From Lithobates sylvaticus (lineage: Eukaryota > Chordata > Amphibia > Anura > Ranidae): a stretch of DNA of 64,000 nt. The translations under genes and the position numbers were made by a program. The DNA lies in NCBI GenBank assembly GCA_028564925.1, contig CM053031.1, forward strand, positions 92,682,273 through 92,746,272. Reading direction: 5' to 3'. The notes below the pieces were generated by a model that was not told the origin of the DNA, did not search any database, and saw only the letters and a list, made by a program, of their open reading frames with translations. Below, piece after piece: positions 48,901 to 60,757 of the stretch. The number at the start of each line of letters is the position of its first letter. The stretch's first letter is position 1.

Positions 48901-49803
48901 GCTGAGCTCTGCCAAGGAGTTAGTTGGATGCAGAGATGTTTATACTTTGTGAGCAAGTACTAAATTAGACATAAGGCTAGTAAGCTAGATTTAAGACCTT
49001 AAAAGACTACAAAATCCATGCATAAAATAAAAACCATAAATTCGGATTGTGTGCATTTTGGAAATTTGTGATGCTAATCCACTCCACTGATTAGTAAATA
49101 TGTTGGCTGTGATGGGCTCTTAGAAGTTGTGACATGGACAAAAAGTTCTTTGGAAATGATGAGTAATAAAGGCACATCTTCATCTTTCTCACCACAGTGC
49201 TCCTCAGAATCTCTCTGAGTATAAACAACCACTAACTTCTCCTACTTTCCACTATCAGCAGTAAATTTAAAGTATTTGGGCTGAAGCTAAACTATTTATA
49301 CAGAAAAAATGACAGCTTTCATTATATGCCGCTGCCTTACAAGCCATAGCAGCTCAATAAAACTCAGAAAAGCCCAGCCCCAGACATTTTTTTATAGTTT
49401 TGGACAGAGTGAGAAAGGGATATAACCTCTGTCAGTTTTTTACTTGCGGTTAAATAGAAATTTAAATAGAATTTCTCTAGCTTCCTGTCAAGACAGGACG
49501 GTATAGAACATCTCTTTAACTGGAGACACATCCTGCAACAAAATACTTTTTTTTTCAGTATGATGTATTTACTCTTCCCAAGGCTATCCAAACTCAAACA
49601 AGAAAAGTGTGGGCCTGGGTTGAGCTTTAAAATGAACAAATGGAAAGTAAGAGATTTGGATGTGTTTTTTTTTTTTTTGCAACATGTGCTACCCACTGAC
49701 ATCAATGGGCCTAAAATAAAGAAAGTATTAAGAAGGCAAAAAGTTTTATTTAAAAATGTAATTAATTGTTGATGTGGGGAGAGGAAGGTAAAATATAAGC
49801 AAA
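48901..49803. other. unannotated flank
   Basis: No gene or named repeat. T runs near 49548 and 49668. Confidence 0.4.
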
Positions 49804-49807
49804 TTAA

Positions 49808-50278
49808 AGGGGTTGTAAACCTTCATGTTTTTTCACCTTAATGCATCCACCTGCCAGTGTCCGGCCCCCCAGCCCCCCCCCCCCCATTTTACTTACCAGA
49901 GCCCTGGAACTTGACCCGGCGGGAACGCGCTGTCTCTCTGCCCGGGATTCTCGGCTCTTGATTGGATAGATTGATAGCAGCACAGCCATTGGCTCCCGCT
50001 TATGTCAATCAAATCCAATGACGTGGGCGCCGGGGGGCGGTGCCGAGTCATATGTTCGGCGGCTATGGATGCAGAATGCTGGACTCGGGAGTGCGCCCAC
50101 AAGGTAACCCCCTCGGGAGAGCGCTTCTCCTAGGGTGTTATCTGATGTGGGGAGTCGCGAGAGCCGCCGGGGAACCCCAGATGAGGAGGTTTGGGGCCAC
50201 TCTGTGCAAAACGACCTGCACAGTGGAGGTATGATATGTTTGTTGTTAAAACTAATTAAACAAACCCTTACAATCACT
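49808..50278. mobile_element. TTAA-flanked MITE, GC-rich core
   Basis: TTAA at 49804-49807 and 50279-50282; ends AGGGGTTGTAAACC and CCCTTACAATCACT. The core has a C run (about 49868-49884) and CpG-rich sequence that might be mistaken for a CpG-island promoter. I recognise the 'AAAGGGGTTGTAAA' end as common in true frogs. Confidence 0.75.
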
Positions 50279-50282
50279 TTAA

Positions 50283-50728
50283 ACATTGGCTTTATAGAAA
50301 ACATATTGTCATAAAATGTTTGTTAAATCCTCCAGGGCACAAAGCGCATGGACCTGCAGTGGTTGCTAAGTAGCATGGTCAGTTAGCCCGTTACCACTTT
50401 CCGACCACGCTGCTCACAAGGAGATGAGTATTATAACGTTGAAGAAGTGATGTGACAGACAGTGAACACAAAGCCTACACAACTCCACAGTCCACCAGCT
50501 ACTACTCTAGTCTCTCTCTCCTGAGCAGGTCTGAGCTCAGGTGTCCGAGAGAGACTAGTGTAACAGCTGGCATGTGTTGTTGTGGTCTTATGTTTTTGAG
50601 CATGAAGGATCTCCTCTTCAATGTACCAACATTCACAGCAACACATTTGATGGTTTGACATTTTGGTTGAGAACACAAGCAAATGTGACAGTAAGCATTT
50701 CCGTCATGCCTGTGTTTTTTTTAAACCG
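50283..50728. other. unannotated flank with one inverted pair
   Basis: AGTCTCTCTCTCCTGAGC at about 50508 and CGAGAGAGACTAGTG at about 50547 form a hairpin. No gene. Confidence 0.4.
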
Positions 50729-50732
50729 TTAA

Positions 50733-51546
50733 CCCCCCTGGCGGTATTCCCGAGTCTGGCTCAGGGTGGAACTTCAGTACCATAAGCGGTAACCCAGAGC
50801 CAGACTCGGGATCGCATTGCAGGATACAGGGGAAGTTACTTACCTTGTCCCCTGTATCCTGAAATGTCTCCCCGCTGTGTGTGCGAGCTCCTCCGCTCGA
50901 TTCACACAGTGCCCGAGTGCAGCTGAGCTCCGTTCCCTGCGACGTTACGACCCACGGGAGCAGAGATCGGCGCCAAATTCAAAAAAGTAAAAACACACAA
51001 AACACATATAGTACTGTAATCTGTAAGATTACAGTATTGTATAAAAAAATACACATCCCCTTTGTCCCTTTGCCCTGCATGCACTTTTATATTATAAATA
51101 CAGTTTTTTCTGCCTGGAATTTGGAGATTGTCCATAGCAACCAAAAAGTGTCCCTTTATGTCAAAAGTGTTTTTGGACCAGCTAGAAAACAGCGATAATA
51201 AATTAGAATCACTTGCAGAATTGAGCGACAGCGATTTGTGGGGAAATTCGTCATCAAACACTACATCTAATGACAGCGACAATTCTGCAACTGAGCAAAT
51301 TTCAGTGTTTTTGATTTGATTACATTATTGAATAATTTTTATAGTTATTTATTATATTATAATTTATGATTTTGTGTTTCAAGCTTTATCATACCCAAAA
51401 TGTCTACTAGACTCTGGTTTGGACAGATTTAAGTGAGTTATTTCGTAAGAATTGCAGGACTACAATATAAAACGCCAAATTCCCATGCAAAATAATTGTA
51501 CCGCTTTTGGTACAAAATTTCTGACATAATCATACCGCCAGGGAGG
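50733..51546 (+). mobile_element. piggyBac-like non-autonomous element
   Basis: TTAA at 50729-50732 and 51547-51550; ends CCCCCCTGGCGGTA and TACCGCCAGGGAGG are near-perfect inverted repeats. A subterminal inverted pair is GAGTCTGGCTC and GAGCCAGACTC. The plus-strand frame at 51128-51319 holds an acidic Ser/Asp-rich stretch (SLAELSDSDLWGNSSSN), which resembles the acidic N-terminus of piggyBac-type transposases, with no catalytic domain following. Confidence 0.78.
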
Positions 51547-51550
51547 TTAA

Positions 51551-52219
51551 ATAGATGGATTTAGTTCTGCTTTAAAACAGAAAAATAAATCTGCAGGTGA
51601 TTAGATGTCTGAAGTTGACAGTTTTAAGTTGAAAAAATGAAGCCCTTGGTGTTAAAAATGTCACTGGCATTAACAAGGAACTATCTGAAACTAAGACAGC
51701 CACTGTCTGTTAGGTCAAAGACTTTTTTTGCCATCTGTGTCCCATTGGGGGCTTTCGTTTTACATCCTTTACTGTAGACACATTAGGGAACCTCTTCAAA
51801 GTGTGTGAAAAACCCTCTTAGACAGTTTTCAATGGAAAAAGGGCTCCCTATGAATGTTTGCCTCTGCATTTCTGTTCTTTTTCTGTCCCAGGGACAATGG
51901 TCAACAGGAAACTAGAGAGACTTTATCTCCCTAGCGAGAACACAGACAACAATAAAAACCTGGCAGGAGTTCTAACTCTTCCCAACTCTAGGACTAAAAA
52001 TAAGTTTTGCCTTTTGATACGCTTAAGCAAAAAAGGCAATAGATATAAAAGTATGATCATGTACACTTTGTATTTCTTTTTAATGTGAGATGAAATGCTG
52101 TGCAGTGCAGCTTGTGCTGGATTGTTTCCTAATCTATTCCCTGCAGGTTAGCACAACATATTAGCAGGATGTTGTCTGTGCCAGGTTTAATTTCCATCTA
52201 CAGGCCAAGAACATTGTAC
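51551..52219. repeat. diverged ranid dispersed repeat
   Basis: 51720-52040 has 'GTGTCCCATTGGGGGCTTTCG', 'CTAGAGAGACTTTATCTCCC' and AACAATAAAAACCTGGCAGGAG, shared in diverged form with 43235-43480 and 11220-11600. Class unknown. Confidence 0.5.
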
Positions 52220-52388
52220 AGCAATACTTTGGGGATGATTTACAAAAACCGGAGAGTGCAAAATCTGGTGCAGTTGTGCATGGTAGCCAATCAGCTTCTA
52301 ACTTAAGCCCAAAAAAACCCTGGAAGCTAATTGGTTTCTGTGCAGAGCTGCACCTGTTTTTGCACTGTTTTAGTAAATCAACCCCTTT
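52220..52388. mobile_element. foldback MITE, 'TTTACTAAAACT' family, copy 2
   Basis: GGGGATGATTTACAAAAACC on the left pairs with TTTTAGTAAATCAACCCC on the right; interior AGCCAATCAGCTTCTAACTT and TGGAAGCTAATTGGTTTCTG as in 46300-46465. Confidence 0.78.
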
Positions 52389-52950
52389 GTCTTCCAGTGA
52401 GTGCATTCAATACCAAAAAATAGTACTGATAAATATATGTCCACATTGCATGTTTATTGCTGAATATAAGTAAAGTGAGCATACAAAACTCAGTGGGGAT
52501 ACAAAAGAAAGCATAATTTTACACTCAACCTACCCCATCATTACCCACTAAAACCAAAGGTCTTCTGGAAGCATTGAACTCCTAATAGCCAAGATCAAAA
52601 ATGCAGAAGCAGGGAATGCGATTAGAAAACGCCCCATGTCAAAATGATCACTAGATCCAGAGATGTAGAATGCTAAATAATATGCACAACTTAACTTTTC
52701 CTGTAAGTCAAGTTTTGGCCAGTTTTTCCCTGCCTCTCCCATTTCTCTAGCTTCCCTACTGAACTTTTAGACCATCCATTGAACTTGGAGTAAGGGCCCA
52801 ATCACATCAGTGTATTTTACATGTGATGCTTTAAAAAAAACCTTGCTTCGAGCAGCTTCCAAGCAGTTCATTAATACTACATGAACTTAAATGATAAGAA
52901 ATGTAAAACACAGCTAAAAAGCATGCCCATTGGAACCTCAAAAGGTGTTA
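52389..52950. other. unannotated flank
   Basis: No gene or recognised repeat. Confidence 0.4.
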
Positions 52951-53347
52951 TGCCCCGTACACACGGTCGGATATTCCGATGGAAAAAGTCAGATCGGATT
53001 ATGTTGTCGGAAAATCCAATCATGTGTGGGCTCTAGCAGACTTTTTTGAGAGCAGGATCTAAAATTTTCCAACAACAAAATCCGATCTGACTTTTTCCGA
53101 TCGTGTGTAGAGAATTCCGACGCAGAAAGTGCCCAGCATGCTCAGAAGAAATTTGGAGACGAAAGCTATTAGCTACTGCCCTGTACGTAGTCCCGTCGTA
53201 CATTTTGTACATCACCTCGTTCGGAATGATCGGATTTTCCGACAACTTTGTCCGACCATGTGTGTGCAACACCAGTTTCGGACAAAATCCGTCGGAAACT
53301 ATTCAATGGATTTGGGGATCGGAATGTCCGACCGTGTGTACGGGGGC
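52951..53347. mobile_element. Harbinger-like MITE
   Basis: TTA-TGCCCCGTACACACGGTCGG on the left; CCGACCGTGTGTACGGGGGC-TTA on the right. Same family as 2078-2503, with interior AAAGCTATTAGCTACTGCCC. Confidence 0.82.
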
Positions 53348-55215
53348 TTACTCTGCCCTACAAGAAACTACAGGAATTGATCTGTCTATTTCAGAAGGTA
53401 ACTACTGTTTACACATTTCCCATCACAATCCCTGTTGTGTGTTGTAATTGCTTTGATTTGTGACTAGTTTGTTTTAACTTAGGGTAATAATTTGATATTT
53501 CTGAGTTGAGTGTACAGCAAATATTTGTAACTACACCTGAAACCTCATTGAACAGGTAAAATGAGCATTACCTTCATATCTATTAAAAAGACTTATATTG
53601 AAAATTCCCATGGCAAACAAATATGGGCATGAACTCATATTATCGTAGTTCGGTGAGACATTTGCATTCCATAGGTTAAGTTCAATAGCCAATTTGCCAC
53701 CCGTACATAGACTGCATCAACTGTTGCATCATTTAGCAATTGGAAAGTGCTAGACTCTAGGCTTTTAGCTAACAATCAAAAATGACTATTAGGGCAACAG
53801 ATGCAGCAAATCAATAGCAAAATGGACATCGCCATTTTCTCTGCAATATGTTTTTTGACCCTAAAATCCCAGTCACATGTGCTCCCTGTTCTGTAGGTGC
53901 AGAGTTCATGCTTTGTCTTTTTTTTTACTATTTTCAATATAGTACATCAACTTTAGGGATGAGAATGCAATGTGCTAAGCAGATGAGAAGATCAGAAGAA
54001 TGTCAAATTCAAAGGGACAAGGGATGTACTAACTGAAGCCAGCTGTTCCACAGTACGCCTGATTCATTGCACATGTGTCAGTATGGGTCTGGGCTGTAGG
54101 ACCATTTCTTCTCCATGGCTGGGAGAAGGTCTGCTATTCTAGCACAGCTGCTTTTTATTATTATTATTCCGCTGGCCTCAGATCTCAGCTCTCCCAATTG
54201 CTCCTTTTGGGCACATTTTCATCTCAGCCTTTTTTTTTTTTTGCCTTAAGAATATAATTAAAATATTTTAACCATTTCTGAACTGCAGTTTATTAGTATG
54301 TGTGCATTGCATACACAATTTGTCAAAGCTCAAAACTGCTGAAGTCTAGGTATAAAGTGTTGGCATCTATATGTGCCTGGGCATACCTAGAGCCATTCCT
54401 CCACACTTTCCTGTCTATTTAGAAATGCGATGCATAGCCTCTCCTCCCTAAAACCTACTCTGTCCCTAGGACTACCTTATTTCAGGTGTTAGGGCAAGAT
54501 AGGTGAAGTTGTGTCTGCAGGGATGTGGGTGCTGGTTTACGATGGGTGGAAAAAAGAATGTAATAGTTCCCCCAGCCTTCGCTAAAGTATCTAGTGGTAA
54601 ATATTAATGCGCACGATGAATAGTTGTTTATCCAGTTCAGTAATAAAGTATCTGCCCACTATTACGCCCTCTACTGCCCACAGCTTTTGCCAGTGGAAAG
54701 GGAAATAAGAAAAAAGGGGTTGCAAATCAAACCTCTTGCTACTGACAGCAAGGTGGCACATAACGAAAAAAAAAAAAGGTGCAGAAAATGAATCCTCTTC
54801 CAGCTAGTAGGGAGGAATAAAGTCATGCAAGTTTACTACATATTCCATTTCCTCCCTCATTTAAAGCAGTGTCGGAAATAGAAGAATGACTCCATCCTGG
54901 TTAGGTAGCTGTAGGAACTGATATCTGTTGGTTTTGTTTTAAATACTCATCTAGGTTGGAAGCAGAAGTCCCCCTGCATCAATCCCCCACACACACAAGT
55001 GACAGATCCCAGAAGACTGCTGGACCATTTACAATGGGCAGCTCAACTAATGCATGCACAGTGGGCACCTGGCTGTGTGTCGCAGCCAGAGCCAGGTGCA
55101 CACAGATAAGATGCCTGGAGCTCCTCTTTTAAAATGGTAGCTGAATTTTTTTAGGTTTTTTCTTTTATTACTTTCTTTTCACCTGGCGATTTGTCCAGTA
55201 ACACACTTCTTGTCT
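53348..55215. other. unannotated flank
   Basis: Long stretch without a gene. T runs near 53915 and 54230; an A run near 54765. 54950-55140 (ACAAGTGACAGATCCCAGAAG, then a GTGGGCACCTGGCTG stretch) has the style of a dispersed ranid repeat but I cannot place it. Confidence 0.4.
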
Positions 55216-55218
55216 TAT

Positions 55219-55643
55219 GCCCCATACACAAGAGCGGATTTTCCTTCGGAAAAATCTTGGATGGTTTTTCTGACGGAATTCCGCTCAAGCTTTGCTTGCA
55301 TACACGCGGTCACACAAAAGTTCGCTGAACTTTCAACCGTCAAGAATGCGGTGACGTACAACACTACGACAAGCCGAGAAAATTAAGTTCAATGCTTCCG
55401 AGCATGCGTAAAATAGTTTCCGAGCATGCGTAGGAATTTTGCGAGTCGGAATTGCTACAGACGATCGGAATTTCTGATCGGAACTTTTTCCGACCGAAAA
55501 ATTGAGAACCTGCTCAATTGAGAATCTTTTCCTTGCTGGAGTTCGGCCAGCAAAAGTCCGAAGGAGCTTACACACGGTCGCATTTTCCTACCAAAAGCTC
55601 TCTGTCTTTTGTTGGCCGAATTTACGATCGTGTGTACGCGGCA
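55219..55643. mobile_element. Harbinger-like MITE
   Basis: TTA-TGCCCCATACACAAGAGCGG on the left; GATCGTGTGTACGCGGCA-TTA on the right. Interior repeats GAGCATGCGTA twice and CCGATCGGAATTTC-like words. Confidence 0.75.
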
Positions 55644-55939
55644 TTAGGGGAACTCCCCTCTGGATGGAGGAGCAGCAGATGCACCTTTGGAGCATTGTTA
55701 ATCTGGGTAGAGGATAGTGTTAGATGCACTAGCATGTGGGCAAGGTGCAGCATGGTGTGACGGGCAGTGAACACACAGAGTCCAAGTTAGGCAATAGTGT
55801 TATATTGTAGAAAGATTCACCACGACTGTGCAACTTGGAGCAGAATGTGGCCTGGCCGGTCCACACCCAAAAAGGAATGCTTCCTGGATCGAGGTAGACA
55901 GAGTCCCTGCATTGTCCCTACTCCTCCGGATCCTTTCCC

Positions 55940-56395
55940 TACCTTTAAAGTGTTACTAAATCCACAACAATAAAATCAGTTGCATGCTTCTTATACTCAC
56001 TGCATTGTGTAAAATGGCTGTTTGATCCTGTCTCATCTGATCCTCTCCTTCTTTCACTGCCCCCAATATATCTCCTGATATTTACAGAGCTAGGGAACAG
56101 GCTACACAGTTCAGTTTGGTGTGTATTGCTAGAGAGTTTTTTTTTATTAGGAGGGTGCATGTGATCAGCACTGTTCAGAGAGAGGGTCAGGGGTCCTGTA
56201 TTCTCAAAGGACAATACGGGGAAAATTAAAACTACCCCTACAAGCTTTAACCAGACACTGATAGAAGTCATAAGACTGCTCTAACTGCTGATGAGAAAAG
56301 GTATTTAGCAGTTTATATTTACTAAATTAATTGCACTTCCATGTTTTGTGTACTGTGGATCAGATATAGTGAATGGGTTTATTAACACTTTACGT
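55940..56395. repeat. dispersed ranid repeat with TTTAAAGTGTTACTAAATCC start
   Basis: I recognise from memory the phrases GTTACTAAATCCACAACAATA, GTTTGATCCTGTCTCATCTG, CAGTTTGGTGTGTATTGCTA, and AGCTTTAACCAGACACTGATA as a common true-frog repeat. Bounded by TTTAAAG on the left and ACACTTTA on the right, so perhaps a TTAA-type element. Confidence 0.55.
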
Positions 56396-56849
56396 ACTGT
56401 CCCTGCCAGACAGGGAACCTGTCCCTACAATAGCCACTTGCATAAAGCATGTCAAACATGGGAGCCAGAGTCTTAAATAGACTCTACCTGACCCAAGATG
56501 GCCGCTGGAGTCACATGGAGCACCAGCGTCCAATCTAACAGCTGTCTCCTTGTGATTGCAGGAAGTCATAGAGGAATCAAGTCCCTCACAACTTCCTTCC
56601 CCTTCTGCGATGCATACTTCAGTCAAGCGCCACCTGCAGTGGGGAGTACAGACTGCATCTGCCTACAGGCAGATTCAGAAGAATGTGACTAACAAATTAA
56701 AGCTCAACTCAAGCTAGCACTTTTTAAACAGTTACAGTGATATTTTGTTTCCTTTTAGGATAAAGATTTTTACATGTATGAATAAAAGCTGCATGTTGTA
56801 AGCATCTTTGTCAGCATTAAATGGTCAACACACAGCCACTTTTGCTGCA
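56396..56849. other. unannotated flank
   Basis: No gene recognised; 56400-56700 is less AT-rich than its surroundings. Confidence 0.4.
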
Positions 56850-56857
56850 CAGCTTGG

Positions 56858-57361
56858 CAGGGGCGGCCCGGTCCATTAAGGGTGCATGGGCAGCACCCCA
56901 TTCCCCCCCCCCCCCCATCTATGCATCTGGTCCCTTTCAGGATGCATGGATTCCAATGTGGGGTGGGTGTGTTTTTGAAGAACCTGATTAGAGCTAGAGG
57001 CTCTAATAGGCTTCAAAATAGGTGTGTTACAATAGCGAACGAACAGTCGCTATTGTAACACTGATCCTCCTCCCAGGCCAATCAGGAATCGGGTTTTGAG
57101 ACAAGTCACCCAATTGGCTGAAAGGACAGGCGATCCTATTGGACACCTAGGAGGAGGGGAAGAGACACACAGCCGCCGTGATGGAGGAATGCCCGATGCC
57201 CTCTGCTTATGCCCGATGCCCGCCACCTGGATGGGGTGAGTACCGGAACAACCAGCAGACAACGAGCGGGCAGGGAGGGTTTGAGGTGCCGCCGGGGGGG
57301 GGGGGGGTTGTTTGCCGCCGCCCCCCCCCCCTAAAAAAAAAACACCAGCCGCCAGCCACTG
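56858..57361. mobile_element. 504-bp hAT element, non-autonomous
   Basis: The exact 8-bp duplication CAGCTTGG lies at 56850-56857 and 57362-57369. Ends CAGGGGCGGCC and GGCGGCTGGTG-type (right end GCCGCCAGCCACTG). The interior has C and G runs, a hairpin GTTACAATAGCGA and TCGCTATTGTAAC near 57030-57060, and tandem ATGCCCGATGCCC. Confidence 0.88.
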
Positions 57362-57658
57362 CAGCTTGGTCTGTTAAAGAAAGATGAAAAATAACAGACT
57401 TACTGGCAGGATCACTATGTGAAAATAAACAACAAAAAAAAGCAGAAACAAAAAGAACCACATCTAAAAATTGGTAAGCTGCATTATAGAAAATTTTAGT
57501 TTTTAGTTTTAATACTGCTTTAATTGAATAAGAACATACTTAGTTCTAGTGAAGATGTGTTACTTATTCAGCAGCTGGAGCACAATACACCGCAAAGCAC
57601 CAATTGTAATAAAATACTGCCACTATGAAATATTAATAATAGTTACCATAAAATAGCT

Positions 57659-58105
57659 ACAGTATCTCACAAAAGTGAGTACACCCCTCACATTTTTGTA
57701 AATATTTTATTATATCTTCTCATGTGACAACGCTGAAGAAATGACACTTTGCTATAATGTAAAGTAGTGAGTGTACAGCTTGTATAACAGTGTAAATTTT
57801 CTGTCTCCTCAAAATAACTCAACACACAGCCATTAATGTCTACACCGCTAGTAACAAAAGTGAGTACACCCCTAAGTGAAAATGACGGAATTGGGCCCAA
57901 AGTGTCAATATTTTGTGTGGCCACCATCATTTTCCAGCACTGCCTTAACCCTCTTGGGCATGGAGTTCCCCAGAGCTTCACAGGTTGCCACTGGAGTCCT
58001 CTTCCACTCCTCCATGATGACATCACAGAGCTGGTGGATGTTACAGACCTTGCACTCCTCCACCTTCTGTTTGAGGATGCCCCACAGATGTTTAGGTCTG
58101 GAGAC
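57659..58105 (-). mobile_element. Tc1-like transposon remnant, transposase C-terminus
   Basis: It starts at a TA with CAGTATCTCACAAAAGTGAGT, and the terminal motif AAAAGTGAGTACACCCCT recurs at about 57857 (IR/DR-type repeat). The minus strand (57905-58130) encodes RPKHLWGILKQKVEECKVCN, then IHQLCDVIMEEWKRTPVATC and the terminal PKRVKAVLENDGGHTKY, i.e. the end of a Tc1 transposase just after the catalytic region. Its other end is cut and joined directly to a different repeat. Confidence 0.85.
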
Positions 58106-58325
58106 AATGCCTCTTTCTTTGTTTATAGTGCAAAAAATAAAAACCACAGAGGTGATCAAATACCACCAAAATAAATCTCTATTTGTGGCAAAAAAAGGAC
58201 GTCAATTTTTTTTGGGCGCAGCGTCGCACGACCGCGCAATTTTCAGTTAAAACGACACAGTGCTGAATCGCAAAAAAATGGCATGGTCATTCAGCAGCCA
58301 AATTTTCCGGGGCTGAAGTGGTTAA
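58100..58325. mobile_element. fragment of the ranid 'AACCACTT' DNA repeat
   Basis: TTTATAGTGCAAAAAATAAAAACC, GGTGATCAAATACCACCA, TTTGTGGCAAAAAAAGGACG and the end GGGGCTGAAGTGGTTAA match the 3' third of 10251-11215. Confidence 0.78.
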
Positions 58326-58382
58326 GCTGTGCAAAACGCTCCTAAAAGCCACTGTAAAAACATCCGTGGGCATGAGGCCTAA

Positions 58383-58820
58383 AGCCTGGTACATACGATC
58401 GGATTGTTGGCCAACAGATCATCAGTCTTTTGTCTTAAGGGCATGTACCAGAAACTTGTCTTGCATACTAAGGGTCCATAATTGTTGGCCAACAAACACG
58501 AACGTAGTGATATACTACGAGAAATTTCAGCTCTTGAGCGCCACCCTTTGGGCACCTTCTGCTAATTTCATGTTTGGTGAGCATTGATTCTGAGAATGCG
58601 TGTTTGTACTTTTAACTTTTGTGTGACAGACTTGTGTACAGACGATGCGGAAATCTCACAACAGACCGCTGTCCGCTGAAAATGTACTAGCCTGTCATCC
58701 ATTTGTTGGCCGAAGGTTGGACAACAATTGTCTGAAGGAGCGTGCTAACGGTCAGATTTTAGGACAACGGTCTGTCAACAGACAATCCCCTGCCAACAAT
58801 CAGATCGTGTGTACGAGGCT
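58383..58820. mobile_element. Harbinger-like MITE, diverged subfamily
   Basis: TAA-AGCCTGGTACATACGATCGG on the left and CAGATCGTGTGTACGAGGCT-TAA on the right, with 3-bp TAA on both sides. Interior words GTTGGCCAACA and CGGTCTGTCAACAGAC are palindromic. Confidence 0.72.
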
Positions 58821-58823
58821 TAA

Positions 58824-59217
58824 GTCTTATGTTTGGTTAAGTTATGTCATCATTCTCAATCCTTTAGGCAAACATTAGTATGGGACAGCTGTTCTCTTAA
58901 CCTTTCAGCTGCTCTGCATAATACGGTAATTCATTACCATTTCCATTATCAGTGGTAAAAAAAAGTCCGATATTTCTAAACTATTCTTTAATTTACAGTG
59001 GGGACCACCCAACTATAGTCAGAGGGAGTTTGAAAAAATCCCCATATAGAAACAAAAGAAAAATGTAAGGGGTATACACACACAAAATGCATATGGATGT
59101 ATCAATCTACAGTATTTAAAGAGAGAAAGGAAGAAAGAAGAAAGGTTCTATTCCTTTTAGAGTTCGAAGTTCCTATTTATTCTGCCAATACTGATGTACA
59201 CAGATAGATTGCAATAT
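58824..59217. other. unannotated flank
   Basis: No gene or recognised repeat; short GAAAGGAAGAAAGAAGAAAGG tract near 59125. Confidence 0.4.
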
Positions 59218-59800
59218 AAGTACAGTGGAACCTTGGATTACGAGCATAATCCGTTCCAGGAGAATCCTTGTAATCCAAAGCACTCACATATCAAAGAGAG
59301 TTTTCCCCATAGACGTCAATGGAAACGAAGATAATTTGTTCCACATTGACTTCTATTGCATGCAATACCGCGTGTGACCAAAGGTGGTGGGGGCACTGGA
59401 GAGACTCGGAAATACTCCGAGACCGCTCGGATGCACTTGGAAACCCTTGGAAAGGCTCGGAAACACTCAGGAACTGAGTATCAAATCTTGGGCAGTTCAG
59501 CAGGAACCGGCTGAGATTCGAACCAGTAATGGGCAGGCTGAATGCACCAAGTTGATTCATCCATCAACTTGGGTACAACCAACCTGTCGGATTCACTTGC
59601 GATTATTGCTAGCGGCTGCTATAGCTGCTAGCGATGATTACTGTGTTCTCCCCGCCCACTCCGGCCCTCCTCGCCGGGAGAATACAATTGCTTGTCAGGA
59701 TTACCCTGTCAACACTGTCTGTATTGATGGACAAATTTCTTCCCTGCAACCCTTGGTTGCAGGAAAGCCATTTGCACTGTCTATGACCTGTCTAAGCCAC
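59218..59800. repeat. dispersed repeat with CAGTGGAACCTTGGATTACG start
   Basis: It opens ACAGTGGAACCTTGGATTACG, then CATAATCCGTTCCAGGAGAA, a sequence I know from memory as a frequent frog DNA repeat. Short CTCGGAAA tandem units follow (59400-59480). From about 59560 a second repeat style begins (GATTATTGCTAGCGGCTGC). Class and boundaries unknown. Confidence 0.5.
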
Positions 59801-60386
59801 TGCCTTGCAATAGGCAGCAACATTGTCAGCCTGTCAATGCATGCTCCTTCATTTGGCCATTTGGCTGTCTATTAGGTCTGCCCACGCCTCCTGCTCATGT
59901 GAAAGTCAGCCCAAAGACTAACTGAAGGAGTGCGCACAGCAGGCTGACAATGCCTCTGCTAAATGCAATCCAACAGCTGAAACAGGAAGTGCTGTTACTG
60001 GCAGGATCTGAAATGAAAGTGGAAGAAAAGCCTAACTTTAACTCTTTTTAAAAATATTTCCTCAGAACTCCTCCTACCTATCCTGCCTAACCTGTATCAA
60101 AAAGATGTGTGCACATACCTATTTTTTTTTTTGTCCAGTCATGTGATCCTGCAGCTCCCCTGTGTCAGTAAGCAGCTGCTGCAGGGGAGAGGAGGAAGTG
60201 CCAACAACTTGGCTATGGATGATGTCAAGTCTACTGGAATTCACAGCTGTTTTGTTGAGTGTTTAATTTTTCATTGAAAATAAATGGCAGTAGTGCTGAA
60301 AGAGCGACCCCCTGTGGTCTTTGTGCATTGGGACAGCTGCTCACATTGAATTTGAGCGGGACGCAGAAGATCAAAGCTATCAATGT
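59801..60386. other. unannotated flank
   Basis: No gene; some ranid-repeat-like phrasing but nothing I can name. Confidence 0.35.
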
Positions 60387-60390
60387 AGTG

Positions 60391-60757
60391 TTACATACCT
60401 CCCAACATTTTGAAATGGGAGTGAAGGACACCTACTAATAAATGTATGTAGGCAGAGGACACGCGCCCTGCCACACCCCCTTCTAAGAGAATTAACCAAA
60501 AAAAAGGTTAATTAAATCTGCAAGGACTTTTCTTTATCACTACTATTCCTTTATATTGGCTTTTAAAATGTACAGATTTAGAAATTGGATGAAAGGTTTA
60601 GCACTGGGAAACACTTTTTGAAAGACACAAGTTTATGTTATTTACAACTATATGGATCAGACCAAAATGAGGGACAAATGAGGTGGAATGAGGGACAAAG
60701 GGACATTGCTCAAATCAGGGACAGTCCCTCGAAATCAGGGACAGTTGGGAGCTATGT
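60391..60757. mobile_element. 'CTCCCAAC' MITE, copy 1
   Basis: Ends ACATACCTCCCAAC and GTTGGGAGCTATGT; internal TGTATGTAGGCAGAGGACAC, CAGGGACAGTCCCTCGAAAT. A second copy lies at 62312-62668. Confidence 0.78.

Noticed and set aside
49850-50240. CpG-rich, G/C-rich stretch that could be the COL6A3 promoter and exon 1.
   Set aside because: It lies wholly inside a TTAA-flanked repeat of a common frog family, so its GC content is that of the repeat. Nothing links it to the gene.
51128-51319. Treating the acidic Ser/Asp frame as an independent small gene.
   Set aside because: It sits inside a TTAA-flanked element and is better explained as a leftover of its transposase.
57207-57461. 84-residue frame with Pro/Gly runs.
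   Set aside because: It is made by the C and G runs at the right end of a hAT element; not a gene.
59384-59875. 163-residue plus-strand frame.
   Set aside because: It runs through two repeat segments with CTCGGAAA units and has no recognisable domain; likely chance.
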